DNA of 64,000 bases from Betaproteobacteria bacterium (GCA_005882215.1 VBCK01000135.1:1-64000), one strand, 5' to 3'; shown: positions 54,077 through 61,407, counted from the stretch's first letter. Numbers and translations: made by a program. The notes: generated from the sequence alone by a model not told the origin.

Positions 54077-55417
54077 TCAGTTCGCGTCTCTTCCCTGGAC
54101 GATCAGGAAATTGTCGACGACAAAATCGGCGACATCACGACCCAGCCGGTGACCCGCGGTCAGGTCAAAGCGGAAATGCTGTCCGGCGAAAATCCGGCTC
54201 AACGACGCCTCCTCGGACGCGGCCGCGAAGCTCGTGAACGAACGCTGCACGCCGGGCAGGACTTCAGAAGTCACGTTGAATTCGAAGTGATCCGCCTCGA
54301 AGAATGAATCGAGTACCTCTGCCGCTGCCGCGCTGATGACGGCATGGGCGCCGGGATACGATGGATCGGGTGCCGTTTTGCCGGCCTGCGGCAGCCAATT
54401 CGCGTCGGCCAGCGCGTCAGGATTGTCCTCGGTGTCCGCTGCCCTTATTGCCGTAACCGGCCGCCAGAAATTGTAGGCGTACTTTGCATCGTAGAAAGCG
54501 ATCACGCTGTCCGCGAAGCTCAGATTAAGGAGCGCAAACAGTCTGGCGCTCTGCGCCGTCGACAGCTGGCGTCCGGCTGAAGCCGTCTGTGCAATCTCGT
54601 TCCAATAATTCTGTATCGCCCCGTTCCAGAATCGACCTGTGAGGGCCTCGTCGGCGGTCGCTGTCGTGCTGCCGGCGATCCCCATTGATTCGACCTCATC
54701 GAGATCGTCGGCGTACTTTTCGCTGCGCAACGCGGGAGGAGGCCCCGGCCGGAACTGGTCTGCCCGCGGCAGAGCAAAAGGCTTCACATGCGGCCAGTGC
54801 GTGAACTGCGGTTGAGGCGGAAAATTCGGCGGCGTGGACTGGTAGTCACCCGGAGCCTGTCCAAAGACATACGGAATTGGCCGCGCATTGGCCCCGTCGT
54901 TGGCCCTCAACTGCAGCAGCCGGCCCGCAACCGTTGTTCCGATCCGCGCGCCCTCCGACTTGTCGGGTCCATCCGGAATCGCCGCCAAGGACTGCGCGAG
55001 TCCCGTATCCAGCATGTTCCTGAAAGCCGGATACAAGGCGGCCAGGACATCATGCGCTGCGGTCGATGCCGCCGCATCCTTCGAAGCGCTTTGTGACGCA
55101 TCCGCTACACGGACCCGATATACCGTGTGCTTCCCGTCTATCGCATTGACCGCGTCATAGATGGCGCCATGCATAATGGCAAAGCTGTGAGTCGTGTGAA
55201 CGGTCGCAGGCTGAGCGTTGGGAGTGCGGACAATGATGAGCAGGATCTTGTTCCATTGAGTAACGGGATTGACGCCCTGATCTGCTGCGGCTTGCGCGTT
55301 GGGTTGCAAGTTGGAGCTTCCTGCAGCGTGTGAGTCCGCTGCCGGGAAGGCGTTACCCACGAACGGCGTAACGAACAGAATCATCAATCGCAGCACGGGC
55401 GAGCGGAGGCTGAGCAT
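54077..55417 (-). CDS. Vanadium-dependent haloperoxidase-like (PAP2-fold) secreted protein
   Basis: 446 residues with signal peptide (LRLMILFVTPFVGNAFPAADSHA). The vanadate/phosphate pocket motifs are present: KYAYNFWRPVTAIR, SYPGAHAVISAA and R-x5-H in RIFAGQHFRFDLTAGH. This is the layout of bacterial vanadium haloperoxidase-related acid phosphatases, which either oxidise halides with peroxide or hydrolyse phosphate; the split is not readable from sequence. It lies 39 bases after the porin gene, so it probably shares the ECF-type promoter at 56908-56934. GGGAG precedes the ATG. Confidence 0.86.
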   Translation of the reverse strand: MLSLRSPVLRLMILFVTPFVGNAFPAADSHAAGSSNLQPNAQAAADQGVNPVTQWNKILLIIVRTPNAQPATVHTTHSFAIMHGAIYDAVNAIDGKHTVYRVRVADASQSASKDAAASTAAHDVLAALYPAFRNMLDTGLAQSLAAIPDGPDKSEGARIGTTVAGRLLQLRANDGANARPIPYVFGQAPGDYQSTPPNFPPQPQFTHWPHVKPFALPRADQFRPGPPPALRSEKYADDLDEVESMGIAGSTTATADEALTGRFWNGAIQNYWNEIAQTASAGRQLSTAQSARLFALLNLSFADSVIAFYDAKYAYNFWRPVTAIRAADTEDNPDALADANWLPQAGKTAPDPSYPGAHAVISAAAAEVLDSFFEADHFEFNVTSEVLPGVQRSFTSFAAASEEASLSRIFAGQHFRFDLTAGHRLGRDVADFVVDNFLIVQGRDAN

Positions 55418-55456
55418 TCGTTGCTCCCAGAAGGTTGGATGGGTCTGAAGGTGTGC

Positions 55457-56866
55457 CTAGAAGTTGAACCGCCCGCCGATCGTTGGATCGATCGTCCAGC
55501 TGTTCAGGTAGCCGGCAGCGATACCGTCGGCGACGTGGGACCACATGAAGCCGGCGTAAGCGTCGAAGCGGCGGTCGAACTTGTAGTCGGCTACCAGCGA
55601 GTAGGCATCGAGCCTACCGCTGCAAGCCCCGGAGTCCCTGGTTCCGCCAGGGCACTTCGCTGTGACGTTGTAATTGTTCTGGTTGTAGTGGTACCAGGCG
55701 CCGATCAGATCGAAACTCTTCGTAAACGAGCACTTCGCGCCCAGCCAGCTGATCTGCAGCGTCTTCGCACCGTTCGGGTACGCGTTGTTGTTAACGAACC
55801 CGAGCGTGTAGCCGCCGATGTCGGGCGAGCCGGCCGCGAGCGGCGTCTGCGGATTGCGGAAATGGATGTCCTCGTAGCCCATCGAGGCTTTGACGCGGCC
55901 GTAAACATATGACGCATCCAATGACCAGGTCCAGTCGTCCGATACTGTCGCGGCAACCGCGGTGTCCGACGAGATACCGGCCGGAAGGCAGTTGACCGCC
56001 GAACTGGCGCCGCCGAAAGCGGGTGTCGTGGGACACCTTGCGAGCGCGACGCCCAGCGGTGCAGCCAGGATGGCGCCCTTCTTGTTGACGTAAGCTGCAT
56101 CGACCGACAGGCCGGGGAGGAAATCGCCGCCCAGGTCGAACTCGGTCGCGTTGCCGCCGGAACCGGTGCCGCCGCCGGACTGGAACTGGGCGCCGATGCG
56201 GAACAGTCCGACCTGGTTGATGTACTTGACCGAGTTGTCCAGCCGCGCATCCTGCGTATCGCCCGAGCCCGCGGCCGCTCCCGAGTACCCGATCACCGAA
56301 AACGCATACGAGCCGCCCAGCGGGTCGTACTTCAGCACGTTGTCCAGCAGCAGCCCGTTTTGCCGGCCGACGGTCAGCGTGCCGTACACCGGCGAACTGA
56401 CTCCCCCATACGCCGCTCCCTGGAACGGCTGACCGGCCCGACTCGAGTCACCTTGCGTCGTCCGGTTGGCCAACGGAACTCCGTTGTTCTGCGTTATCGC
56501 CTTGAGCGCATCGGACAGATTGGCCGACAGCGGGTTGAAGCCGGTCTCCAGCTTGAAGATGCCCGCCCACCCTTCCAAAAACTCGCGGGTGCCCCTGAGG
56601 CCGATCTTCGACTGGCTCAACCCGTTCTCGGACAGGGACGAAATCGACCTATTGTTCGATGGCTGAATAAGGTACTGCAGGCCGGTCGGGAAGTAGTCGT
56701 TCAGCGGGGTGCCGCGGTTCTGATACGTGTAGCCGACGTCGACGGTTCCATACAACGTGACGCCGAACCAGGTCAGGCTTTCGTCCGCGCCGTCCGCGGC
56801 GTATGCGGCATTGGCCCAACCGGCCAGAACAGTCAGGGCGCTGGCGTATGCGAGAAACTGTTTCAA
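55457..56866 (-). CDS. Outer-membrane porin (Gram-negative trimeric porin family)
   Basis: 469 residues starting at a TTG (56866) with GGGAG seven bases upstream. Signal peptide KQFLAYASALTVLAGWANAAYA, then SLTWFGVTLYGTVDVGYTYQN and GLRGTREFLEGWAGIFKLETGFN, the burkholderial porin pattern, and terminal phenylalanine in GGRFNF as needed by the Bam machinery. Expression is probably under the ECF promoter directly upstream, with the haloperoxidase-like gene as second cistron. Longer than typical 350-400-residue porins owing to extended loops. Confidence 0.93.
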   Translation of the reverse strand: MKQFLAYASALTVLAGWANAAYAADGADESLTWFGVTLYGTVDVGYTYQNRGTPLNDYFPTGLQYLIQPSNNRSISSLSENGLSQSKIGLRGTREFLEGWAGIFKLETGFNPLSANLSDALKAITQNNGVPLANRTTQGDSSRAGQPFQGAAYGGVSSPVYGTLTVGRQNGLLLDNVLKYDPLGGSYAFSVIGYSGAAAGSGDTQDARLDNSVKYINQVGLFRIGAQFQSGGGTGSGGNATEFDLGGDFLPGLSVDAAYVNKKGAILAAPLGVALARCPTTPAFGGASSAVNCLPAGISSDTAVAATVSDDWTWSLDASYVYGRVKASMGYEDIHFRNPQTPLAAGSPDIGGYTLGFVNNNAYPNGAKTLQISWLGAKCSFTKSFDLIGAWYHYNQNNYNVTAKCPGGTRDSGACSGRLDAYSLVADYKFDRRFDAYAGFMWSHVADGIAAGYLNSWTIDPTIGGRFNF

Positions 56867-56907
56867 GTACGTTCTCCCTCAACCCCGGTTGCACCGGTTC
56901 TGATGCC

Positions 56908-56934
56908 ATACCGCCACCACGCCCCGCTTATTCC
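56908..56934 (-). promoter_or_regulatory. ECF-type promoter of porin/haloperoxidase genes
   Basis: On the minus strand: GGAATAA, exactly 14 bases, CGGTAT. Both boxes and the spacing match the promoter before the ECF sigma gene; the downstream bases GGCATCAGAACCGGTGCA also match it closely. Located between the CzcE-like gene and the porin start, about 40 bases before the TTG. Confidence 0.75.
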
Positions 56935-56947
56935 GTCATTGGATACA

Positions 56948-57526
56948 TCACCCTCCGCGATACCGCGAATCCGGGGCGACGAAGATGCGGACGTTCTGGG
57001 CAGGAAGGTCCGCCGGAGCGACGTCACTCAGATCGAGATGAGTCAAGACGGGTGACACGTCGAAGCGCCAGGCGAACGATCGCTCCAAACCGTTCGTACC
57101 GTTGACGATGAACTTCACCGTTTCGCCATAGGCGACGTTGATCGAGCGGGAGTCGGGTCCCAGCCGCACGATCCTGTCCGCGAAATCGACCTGCGCCGGC
57201 GTGCCGTAGACACTCGCGTATTCACGCTGCAGCGTGCTCAAAGGCGCGGTCGTTGCCAATACGGGCGACTGGCTCGAACCTGCATAGGGCTGCGGTTGCA
57301 ATTCCGACCACGTGTCGCCGCCCTCGGAGCGCGGAGGCGCGCCGTACAGGTAGTCGCGCTGCAAGCTGCTCACGGGCGCGGGTGCTGGCACCGTGAACGG
57401 CCGCTTCGAACGTGCAACCGGTTCCGGTTGCAGTTCCGACCACGTGTCGCCGCCCTCGCTGCTCGCAAATGCGGCGTGCGAGCACAGAGCGGCAAACGCT
57501 GCCACCAATACGAGATGCATCTTCAT
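56948..57526 (-). CDS. Secreted SEGGDTWS-repeat protein with CzcE-like domain (member B)
   Basis: 192 residues. Signal peptide 1-21 (VLVAAFAALCSHAAFA). SEGGDTWSELQP motifs at residues 23 and 67. The C-terminal part (about 113-192) reads FADRIVRLGPDSRSINVAYGE, VKFIVNG, SFAWRFDVSP, LDLSDVAP, IFVAPDSRYRGG, the pattern of CzcE, a periplasmic copper-binding protein of Cupriavidus. The link of repeat region and CzcE domain suggests a periplasmic metal sensor or buffer. Its upstream 86 bases are duplicated before member C. The ECF promoter of the porin starts right after its stop. Confidence 0.85.
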   Translation of the reverse strand: MKMHLVLVAAFAALCSHAAFASSEGGDTWSELQPEPVARSKRPFTVPAPAPVSSLQRDYLYGAPPRSEGGDTWSELQPQPYAGSSQSPVLATTAPLSTLQREYASVYGTPAQVDFADRIVRLGPDSRSINVAYGETVKFIVNGTNGLERSFAWRFDVSPVLTHLDLSDVAPADLPAQNVRIFVAPDSRYRGG

Positions 57527-57612
57527 CGAAAGCTCCCTTGTCTGGTTGACGTCGTGCCATTTGGCAGATCGTGACGTGCAGTACCGGTCGGTTTGCCACG
57601 ATATTCAAACTT
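57527..57612 (-). promoter_or_regulatory. Conserved 86-bp upstream block of member B (copy 1)
   Basis: From AGTTTGAATATCGTG to the ribosome-binding site GGGAGC this block is nearly identical to 60920-61005 on the other strand. It contains TGCCATTTGGCA (57555-57566), a one-mismatch version of the perfect palindrome in copy 2. Conservation of non-coding DNA points to a shared promoter, operator or leader structure. Confidence 0.7.
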
Positions 57613-57847
57613 TTCGTCACCGAAGGTCTGCAACGATCGCGGATCGGCCGGCACACTTGCCGCCGTGGCATCAGAGCCGACGCAGGCTGAGTCTGTCGCG
57701 CGCGCGATCAGACCCGGCGGGCATCGCGTTGTCAACGCGTGCCGCTCGGCTGGAGCATTGAGTCCGGCGTGGGGCCGAAAACGACCAGAGTACGGGAGGG
57801 TTGTACGAAGACGCCGTCTTTACCGCCCGAGCGCCATCGAGCTCGGC
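57613..57847. other. Intergenic stretch with no gene seen
   Basis: 235 bases between the conserved leader of the CzcE-like gene and the cupredoxin stop. No reading frame looks coding and no family is recognised; there is no obvious terminator with a T tract. Confidence 0.5.
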
Positions 57848-58222
57848 TTATTGCTTGCGTACATGCACGACGGCGGTCATGAACGGATGAATGGTGCACG
57901 TGTAGTTAAAGTCACCTTCGCTGGCAAAGGTGTGCTCGAACTTGTCGCCGGTATCCAAGCCCTTCGAGGCAAAGCTCTTGTTGTTGCTGGTCACGGTATG
58001 CGGCGTTTCGTCTCGATTGATCCAGACGATCGTGGTGCCGGGTGCAATCGTGACTTCCTTCGGCACGAACGCGAACTTCGAGATATTCAGATCGACGGTC
58101 GCTGCGGGTGTGGCCGCCGCCGCGCCAATGGCAGCCATCGCCAAGGCCGCACCGAAGACCGGCATTAGAGCGGCCCAGGCGCGAAGCGGGCGAGTGGCGT
58201 TGCGAGCAAAAGCGTAGCTCAT
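57848..58222 (-). CDS. Cupredoxin (plastocyanin/amicyanin-like blue copper protein)
   Basis: 124 residues from the ATG at 58222 behind AGGGAGAA. Signal peptide ends about residue 38 (AMAAIGAAAATPA). Type 1 copper ligands are in place: His75 in DETPHTVTS, Cys109, His112 and Met115 in YTCTIHPFMTAVVHV. Single-domain periplasmic electron carrier or copper acceptor. Neighbour of a metallophosphoesterase and an ECF sigma/anti-sigma pair, a combination I associate with Burkholderiales. A long inverted repeat lies upstream. Confidence 0.92.
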   Translation of the reverse strand: MSYAFARNATRPLRAWAALMPVFGAALAMAAIGAAAATPAATVDLNISKFAFVPKEVTIAPGTTIVWINRDETPHTVTSNNKSFASKGLDTGDKFEHTFASEGDFNYTCTIHPFMTAVVHVRKQ

Positions 58223-58250
58223 GGGATTCTCCCTGTCGGTATCCAAGATT

Positions 58251-58315
58251 TTGCAAAACCGCGCCGCCTGCGCTCGATGCGACGGCACCTCCCAACGCCC
58301 GAAGCGGTTTTGCAA
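58251..58315. promoter_or_regulatory. 12-bp inverted repeat upstream of the cupredoxin gene
   Basis: TTGCAAAACCGC (58251-58262) and its exact reverse complement GCGGTTTTGCAA (58304-58315) are 41 bases apart. They could pair in RNA as a terminator-like stem after the phosphoesterase gene or be two half-sites for a regulator of the cupredoxin gene. Each arm extends a TTTTGCAA core. Confidence 0.6.
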
Positions 58316-58331
58316 GCAATTCGAATGAAAA

Positions 58332-59297
58332 TCAGCGATCGAGCGGCGTGTCGAGCAGCGCGAGTTCATGCCCTCCGCGCACAACGCTCAGCTGGCGCGT
58401 TCCGAGCAGCTTGCCGAGTTCGCCGGCCGGCACTTTGACCGGGCCGGGCTCGCCGATGCCCTCTTGTCCGGGTGTTGGCAGTGGGTAGGCGAGCGACATC
58501 GCGGTGTGCAGCGCGATATGGCCCTCGACCTTCTGCAGCACTTGATGGATGTGTCCGTTCAGTACCGTGACCGATCCGAACGGACGCAACAGCGCCATCG
58601 CCTGCGCGGAATCGGCCGTGCCCCAGCCCCAGGGCTCCCAAATCGTCCACAGCGGAATATGCGCCAGCACCACGATCGGTGTCGAGCGGGAGACGCGCGC
58701 CAGATCGCCTTTCAGCCAGGCGATCTGCTCATCGCCGAGCGCCGCCATCGTACCCATCTTGAAGTTGAGCACGTTGTTCAAACCGATGAAATGCACGCCA
58801 CCCTGGTCGAAGCTGTACCAGGACTTGCCTTTGCCGTCATGATCGAAGAACTTCAGATAACCGGTCACGCCTTCATCGATCGTGTCGTGTTCGCCCGGAA
58901 TCGTGTGCACGCGAGCGACACGGATTTCCTGCAGTACCTCGCGCGCCTTGCCGAATTCCTCGGGTTTCGACAAATGGCTCACATCGCCCGTGTGCACCAC
59001 GAAGGCCGGCGCTTGCGGCAGTGCGTTGATGTCGGCGATCGCGCGGCGCAGGCTGCCGACAACGTCGGGATTGGCTTCCTTGTGAAAGCCGATATGCGTA
59101 TCGCTGATCTGCACGAAGGTCAGCGCATTCTTCGCCGCCACTGCCGTGGGACTACCCTCGCTCGTGGCGCCGAGCGCGCGCGGCACGCCACCGGCAACCG
59201 TCCAGACGACGGCGGCGCCGGTCCACGTGGCAAGGCAGCTCAATGCCTGGCGGCGGGCCGGTCTATGGCCGGGCCCGGTAGGGTCGTTCGTGCTCAT
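58332..59297 (-). CDS. Tat-exported calcineurin-like metallophosphoesterase
   Basis: 321 residues. Twin-arginine signal at RPARRQALSCLATWTGAAVV (Arg15-Arg16). Metal-site motifs in order: Asp66-x-His68 in ISDTHIGFH, Gly104-Asp105, GEHD at 135-138 (family GNHD), His213 in LAHIPLW, GHIH at 248-251. The fold binds two metals and hydrolyses phosphoesters; substrate unknown. It has its own ECF-type promoter at 59341-59367, just after the anti-sigma stop, so it is a target as well as a neighbour of the sigma factor. Confidence 0.92.
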   Translation of the reverse strand: MSTNDPTGPGHRPARRQALSCLATWTGAAVVWTVAGGVPRALGATSEGSPTAVAAKNALTFVQISDTHIGFHKEANPDVVGSLRRAIADINALPQAPAFVVHTGDVSHLSKPEEFGKAREVLQEIRVARVHTIPGEHDTIDEGVTGYLKFFDHDGKGKSWYSFDQGGVHFIGLNNVLNFKMGTMAALGDEQIAWLKGDLARVSRSTPIVVLAHIPLWTIWEPWGWGTADSAQAMALLRPFGSVTVLNGHIHQVLQKVEGHIALHTAMSLAYPLPTPGQEGIGEPGPVKVPAGELGKLLGTRQLSVVRGGHELALLDTPLDR

Positions 59298-59340
59298 GGG
59301 TGGTTCCTCGCAGTGGTGGTGGGAATGCCTATATCGGGCA

Positions 59341-59367
59341 ATACCGACAAGAGCGAGGATTTATTCT
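59341..59367 (-). promoter_or_regulatory. ECF-type promoter of the metallophosphoesterase gene
   Basis: Minus strand: AGAATAA, 14 bases, CGGTAT. One base differs from the sigma and porin promoters in the -35 box; spacing is the same. It lies partly in the gap after the anti-sigma gene, about 45 bases before the ATG at 59297. Confidence 0.7.
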
Positions 59368-59372
59368 CGACA

Positions 59373-60176
59373 TCAGGCGGCGGAAGCGGATCGAATCAAC
59401 GCCATCAGGTGCTGCAGTTCGTCCGGCTCGACATCGGATACGGCGCAAAAGTTCATCCCGCCCGCGCTCCAGCGCACCACGTTGTATCCCCGGCTGGCCC
59501 GCGTCAGGCTGGATACTCCGGAGACGCCGCGCGCAACGGGCCAGATGAACACGTCGATTTCGTGCTGGCGCTTGCGGTAAGCCAGAACCGCAACACGCGT
59601 GTGATCCAGGTAATCGAGTCGCCCGCCGATCAGCGGAAATCCGTCGGCGCCCAGATCGTGCACGGGCGGCGAGAAATCCAGCTTGCCGGCGAACCACGGC
59701 TTGACCGTATGCTGGTCGGACGAGGCCACGTCAAAGGCGTGATCCGTCACGAGGGCCCGCGCGTGGTCGCCGACTGTTTCATCCAGCAGGCGATCATCGG
59801 CCGACGGCCCCGCAAACTGCACTCCGACCGTGAAGGCCAGAATCGCGGCGGCCACCGGGACGGCGGCGCCCATTCCCCAACTGGGCCACCAGGACGGCAG
59901 CGAGAAGCTCGGCGCGCTTCGCGTGGGCTTGCCTGTGCGGGTGGCAGCACGCGGCTCGGCTCGAATCTGCGCCCCGATTCGTGACCGCAGGTCCGGCGGC
60001 GCACGAAAGTACTCGGCTTGGGCGCGCAGCGACCCCGACAAATCCTGCAGGTCTTTCAGCGTGGCCTGGCAATGCGTGCACGCAGCCAGGTGCGCTTCCA
60101 CGTCCCGGCTCTCGCGCGCGCCCAGCTCGCCGTCGAGCAGCGCCGATTGCAGTTCCAAAGCATCATTGCAGCGCAT
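59373..60176 (-). CDS. Zinc-finger anti-sigma factor
   Basis: 267 residues from the ATG at 60176, overlapping the sigma gene by 14 bases. N-terminal anti-sigma zinc-finger: LLDGELGARESRDVEAHLAACTHC with His29-x3-Cys33-x2-Cys36. One membrane helix (about 102-122, GAAVPVAAAILAFTVGVQFAG). The periplasmic C-terminal part (GYNVVRWSAGGMNFCAVSDVE) matches the usual end of ECF-linked anti-sigma factors near cupredoxins. It should hold the sigma factor at the membrane until a periplasmic signal arrives. Confidence 0.9.
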   Translation of the reverse strand: MRCNDALELQSALLDGELGARESRDVEAHLAACTHCQATLKDLQDLSGSLRAQAEYFRAPPDLRSRIGAQIRAEPRAATRTGKPTRSAPSFSLPSWWPSWGMGAAVPVAAAILAFTVGVQFAGPSADDRLLDETVGDHARALVTDHAFDVASSDQHTVKPWFAGKLDFSPPVHDLGADGFPLIGGRLDYLDHTRVAVLAYRKRQHEIDVFIWPVARGVSGVSSLTRASRGYNVVRWSAGGMNFCAVSDVEPDELQHLMALIRSASAA

Positions 60177-60741
60177 CGGCGCCTCCCACATTTTCTTGCC
60201 GGAGGTATCGCCCCAGCAGTTGTCGGCCGCGCGAAAGGCGCGACATCACCGTGCCGATCGGAATTGCCTGAACCGCAGCGATTTCGCGGTATGACAAATC
60301 TTCGAGCTCACGCAGCACGACCGCCTCGCGCAGCTCGATCGGCAGCCGCGCCAGCGCGTCGTTGATCGCACGCCGATCCTGCGTGCGCATTGCGTGACGC
60401 TCCGGGGTCTCGGGCTCGGGGCCATTCTCCGCGCGGGCATCGCCGTGGATGTCCTCTTCGTACGGCACCTGGACGTTCGGGGGGCGGTTCTTTCCCAGCC
60501 AGGTGAACGCCGTGTTGCGCACGATCGCCAGCAACCACGGGCGGGCGTTGTCGCCCCTGAATCCTCCGAACGCGCGGAAAGCCCGCAAGAACGCGTCCTG
60601 AACGATGTCGTTCGCGTCGTCGTCGTTGCGAACCAGCCAACGCGCCAGGTTATAGGCCGCATCCAGGTGCTGCAGCGCCAGCGTCTCGAAACGCTGTCGC
60701 TTGTCTCCATCGGAAGAATCTTCGCCCCGTTCGCTCGTCAT
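60163..60741 (-). CDS. ECF-family RNA polymerase sigma factor
   Basis: 192 residues from the ATG at 60741. Region 2 is LDAAYNLARWLVRNDDDANDIVQDAFLRAFRAF; region 4 is LPIELREAVVLRELEDLSYREIAAVQAIPIGTVMSRLSRGRQLL. An earlier GTG at 60849 would leave a leader of only a few bases after the promoter at 60863-60889, so I prefer the later start. Recognises the shared (G/A)GAATAA-N14-CGGTAT promoters (inference); its own gene has one, so positive autoregulation is likely. Confidence 0.92.
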   Translation of the reverse strand: MTSERGEDSSDGDKRQRFETLALQHLDAAYNLARWLVRNDDDANDIVQDAFLRAFRAFGGFRGDNARPWLLAIVRNTAFTWLGKNRPPNVQVPYEEDIHGDARAENGPEPETPERHAMRTQDRRAINDALARLPIELREAVVLRELEDLSYREIAAVQAIPIGTVMSRLSRGRQLLGRYLRQENVGGADALQ

Positions 60742-60862
60742 GCACGCCCCCGCTGAGGGGAAGATCGTCGGAACCCTCGTCTTGGGCATCGGGGGAGCCG
60801 CGGAGCCCTTGCCCAGTCTGATCGCGATCACGACAAGCTCCCTTTGCACCGATTCTCATGCC

Positions 60863-60889
60863 ATACCGACCCGCGCCCCGATTTATTCC
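60863..60889 (-). promoter_or_regulatory. ECF-type autoregulatory promoter of the sigma gene
   Basis: Minus strand: GGAATAA, 14 bases, CGGTAT, followed by GGCATGAGAATCGGTGCA, almost the same as before the porin. About 120 bases before the chosen sigma start. The divergent SEGGDTWS gene starts at 61006 on the other strand. Confidence 0.78.
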
Positions 60890-60919
60890 CGATAGTTGCG
60901 AATCCCGGTGTCAGGGAAG

Positions 60920-61005
60920 AGTTTGAATATCGTGCCAGCCCGATCAGTACTGCACGTCACGATCTGCCAATTGGCACGACGTCAACCCAGACAAAGGAGC
61001 CTTTC
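60920..61005 (+). promoter_or_regulatory. Conserved 86-bp upstream block of member C (copy 2)
   Basis: Nearly identical to the block before member B. Contains the perfect 12-base palindrome TGCCAATTGGCA (60965-60976), about 20 bases before the ribosome-binding site AAAGGAGC. Either a dimeric regulator site or a leader hairpin shared by the two SEGGDTWS genes. Confidence 0.72.
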
Positions 61006-61407
61006 ATGAAGACGCATCTTGTAATGGCGGCAGCGTTTGCCGCTCTGTGCTCGCACGCCGCGTTTGCCGCCAGTGAAGGCGGCGACACCTGGTCGGAACT
61101 GCAACCGCAATCCGTCGCACGTTCGACCGGGTCGCTCGCGATCGCAACCGCCGCCTCATCGCCCAGCCCGCAAAGCTCTTCGATTCCAGCCAGCGAAGGC
61201 GGCGACACCTGGTCGGCGCTGCAACCGCAATCCGTTGCAGGTTCGGCCCGGCCGCCCGCGATCGCAACCAGCGCGCCAATGACCAGCCCGCAGGGCTTTC
61301 CGGTCCCCGCCAGTGAAGGCGGCGACACCTGGTCGGAATTGCATCCGCAAGGTGCTAAGAATGTTCGCGCCTTTGTTACTCCGGATGCGCGGTACCGCGG
61401 AGGATGA
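61006..61407 (+). CDS. Secreted SEGGDTWS-repeat protein without CzcE core (member C)
   Basis: 133 residues. Signal peptide 1-22 almost identical to member B (VMAAAFAALCSHAAFA). SEGGDTWS at residues 23, 63 and 103, exactly 40 apart; each is followed by (E/A)L(Q/H)PQ. The end, AKNVRAFVTPDARYRGG, matches the last residues of member B (AQNVRIFVAPDSRYRGG), but the roughly 65-residue CzcE core is missing. It looks like a copy of B in which the repeat expanded and the domain was lost. Divergent from the ECF sigma gene. Function unknown. Confidence 0.82.
   Translation: MKTHLVMAAAFAALCSHAAFAASEGGDTWSELQPQSVARSTGSLAIATAASSPSPQSSSIPASEGGDTWSALQPQSVAGSARPPAIATSAPMTSPQGFPVPASEGGDTWSELHPQGAKNVRAFVTPDARYRGG
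61072..61350 (+). repeat. 120-bp tandem coding repeat in the SEGGDTWS gene
   Basis: Units begin at 61072, 61192 and 61312, two full and one partial. The strongest identity is at GAAGGCGGCGACACCTGGTC and the following CTGCAACCGCAATCCGT. Exact 120-base spacing keeps the 40-residue protein period, as expected for slippage or unequal crossing over. Confidence 0.85.

Noticed and set aside
60742-60849. Longer ECF sigma protein starting at GTG 60849
   Set aside because: It would begin only a few bases after the -10 box, and the extra residues are not conserved-looking; the ATG at 60741 gives the usual family length.
61072-61335. Regular 120-bp repeats considered as a CRISPR array
   Set aside because: Units are long, in frame, lack unique spacers and encode the SEGGDTWS protein.
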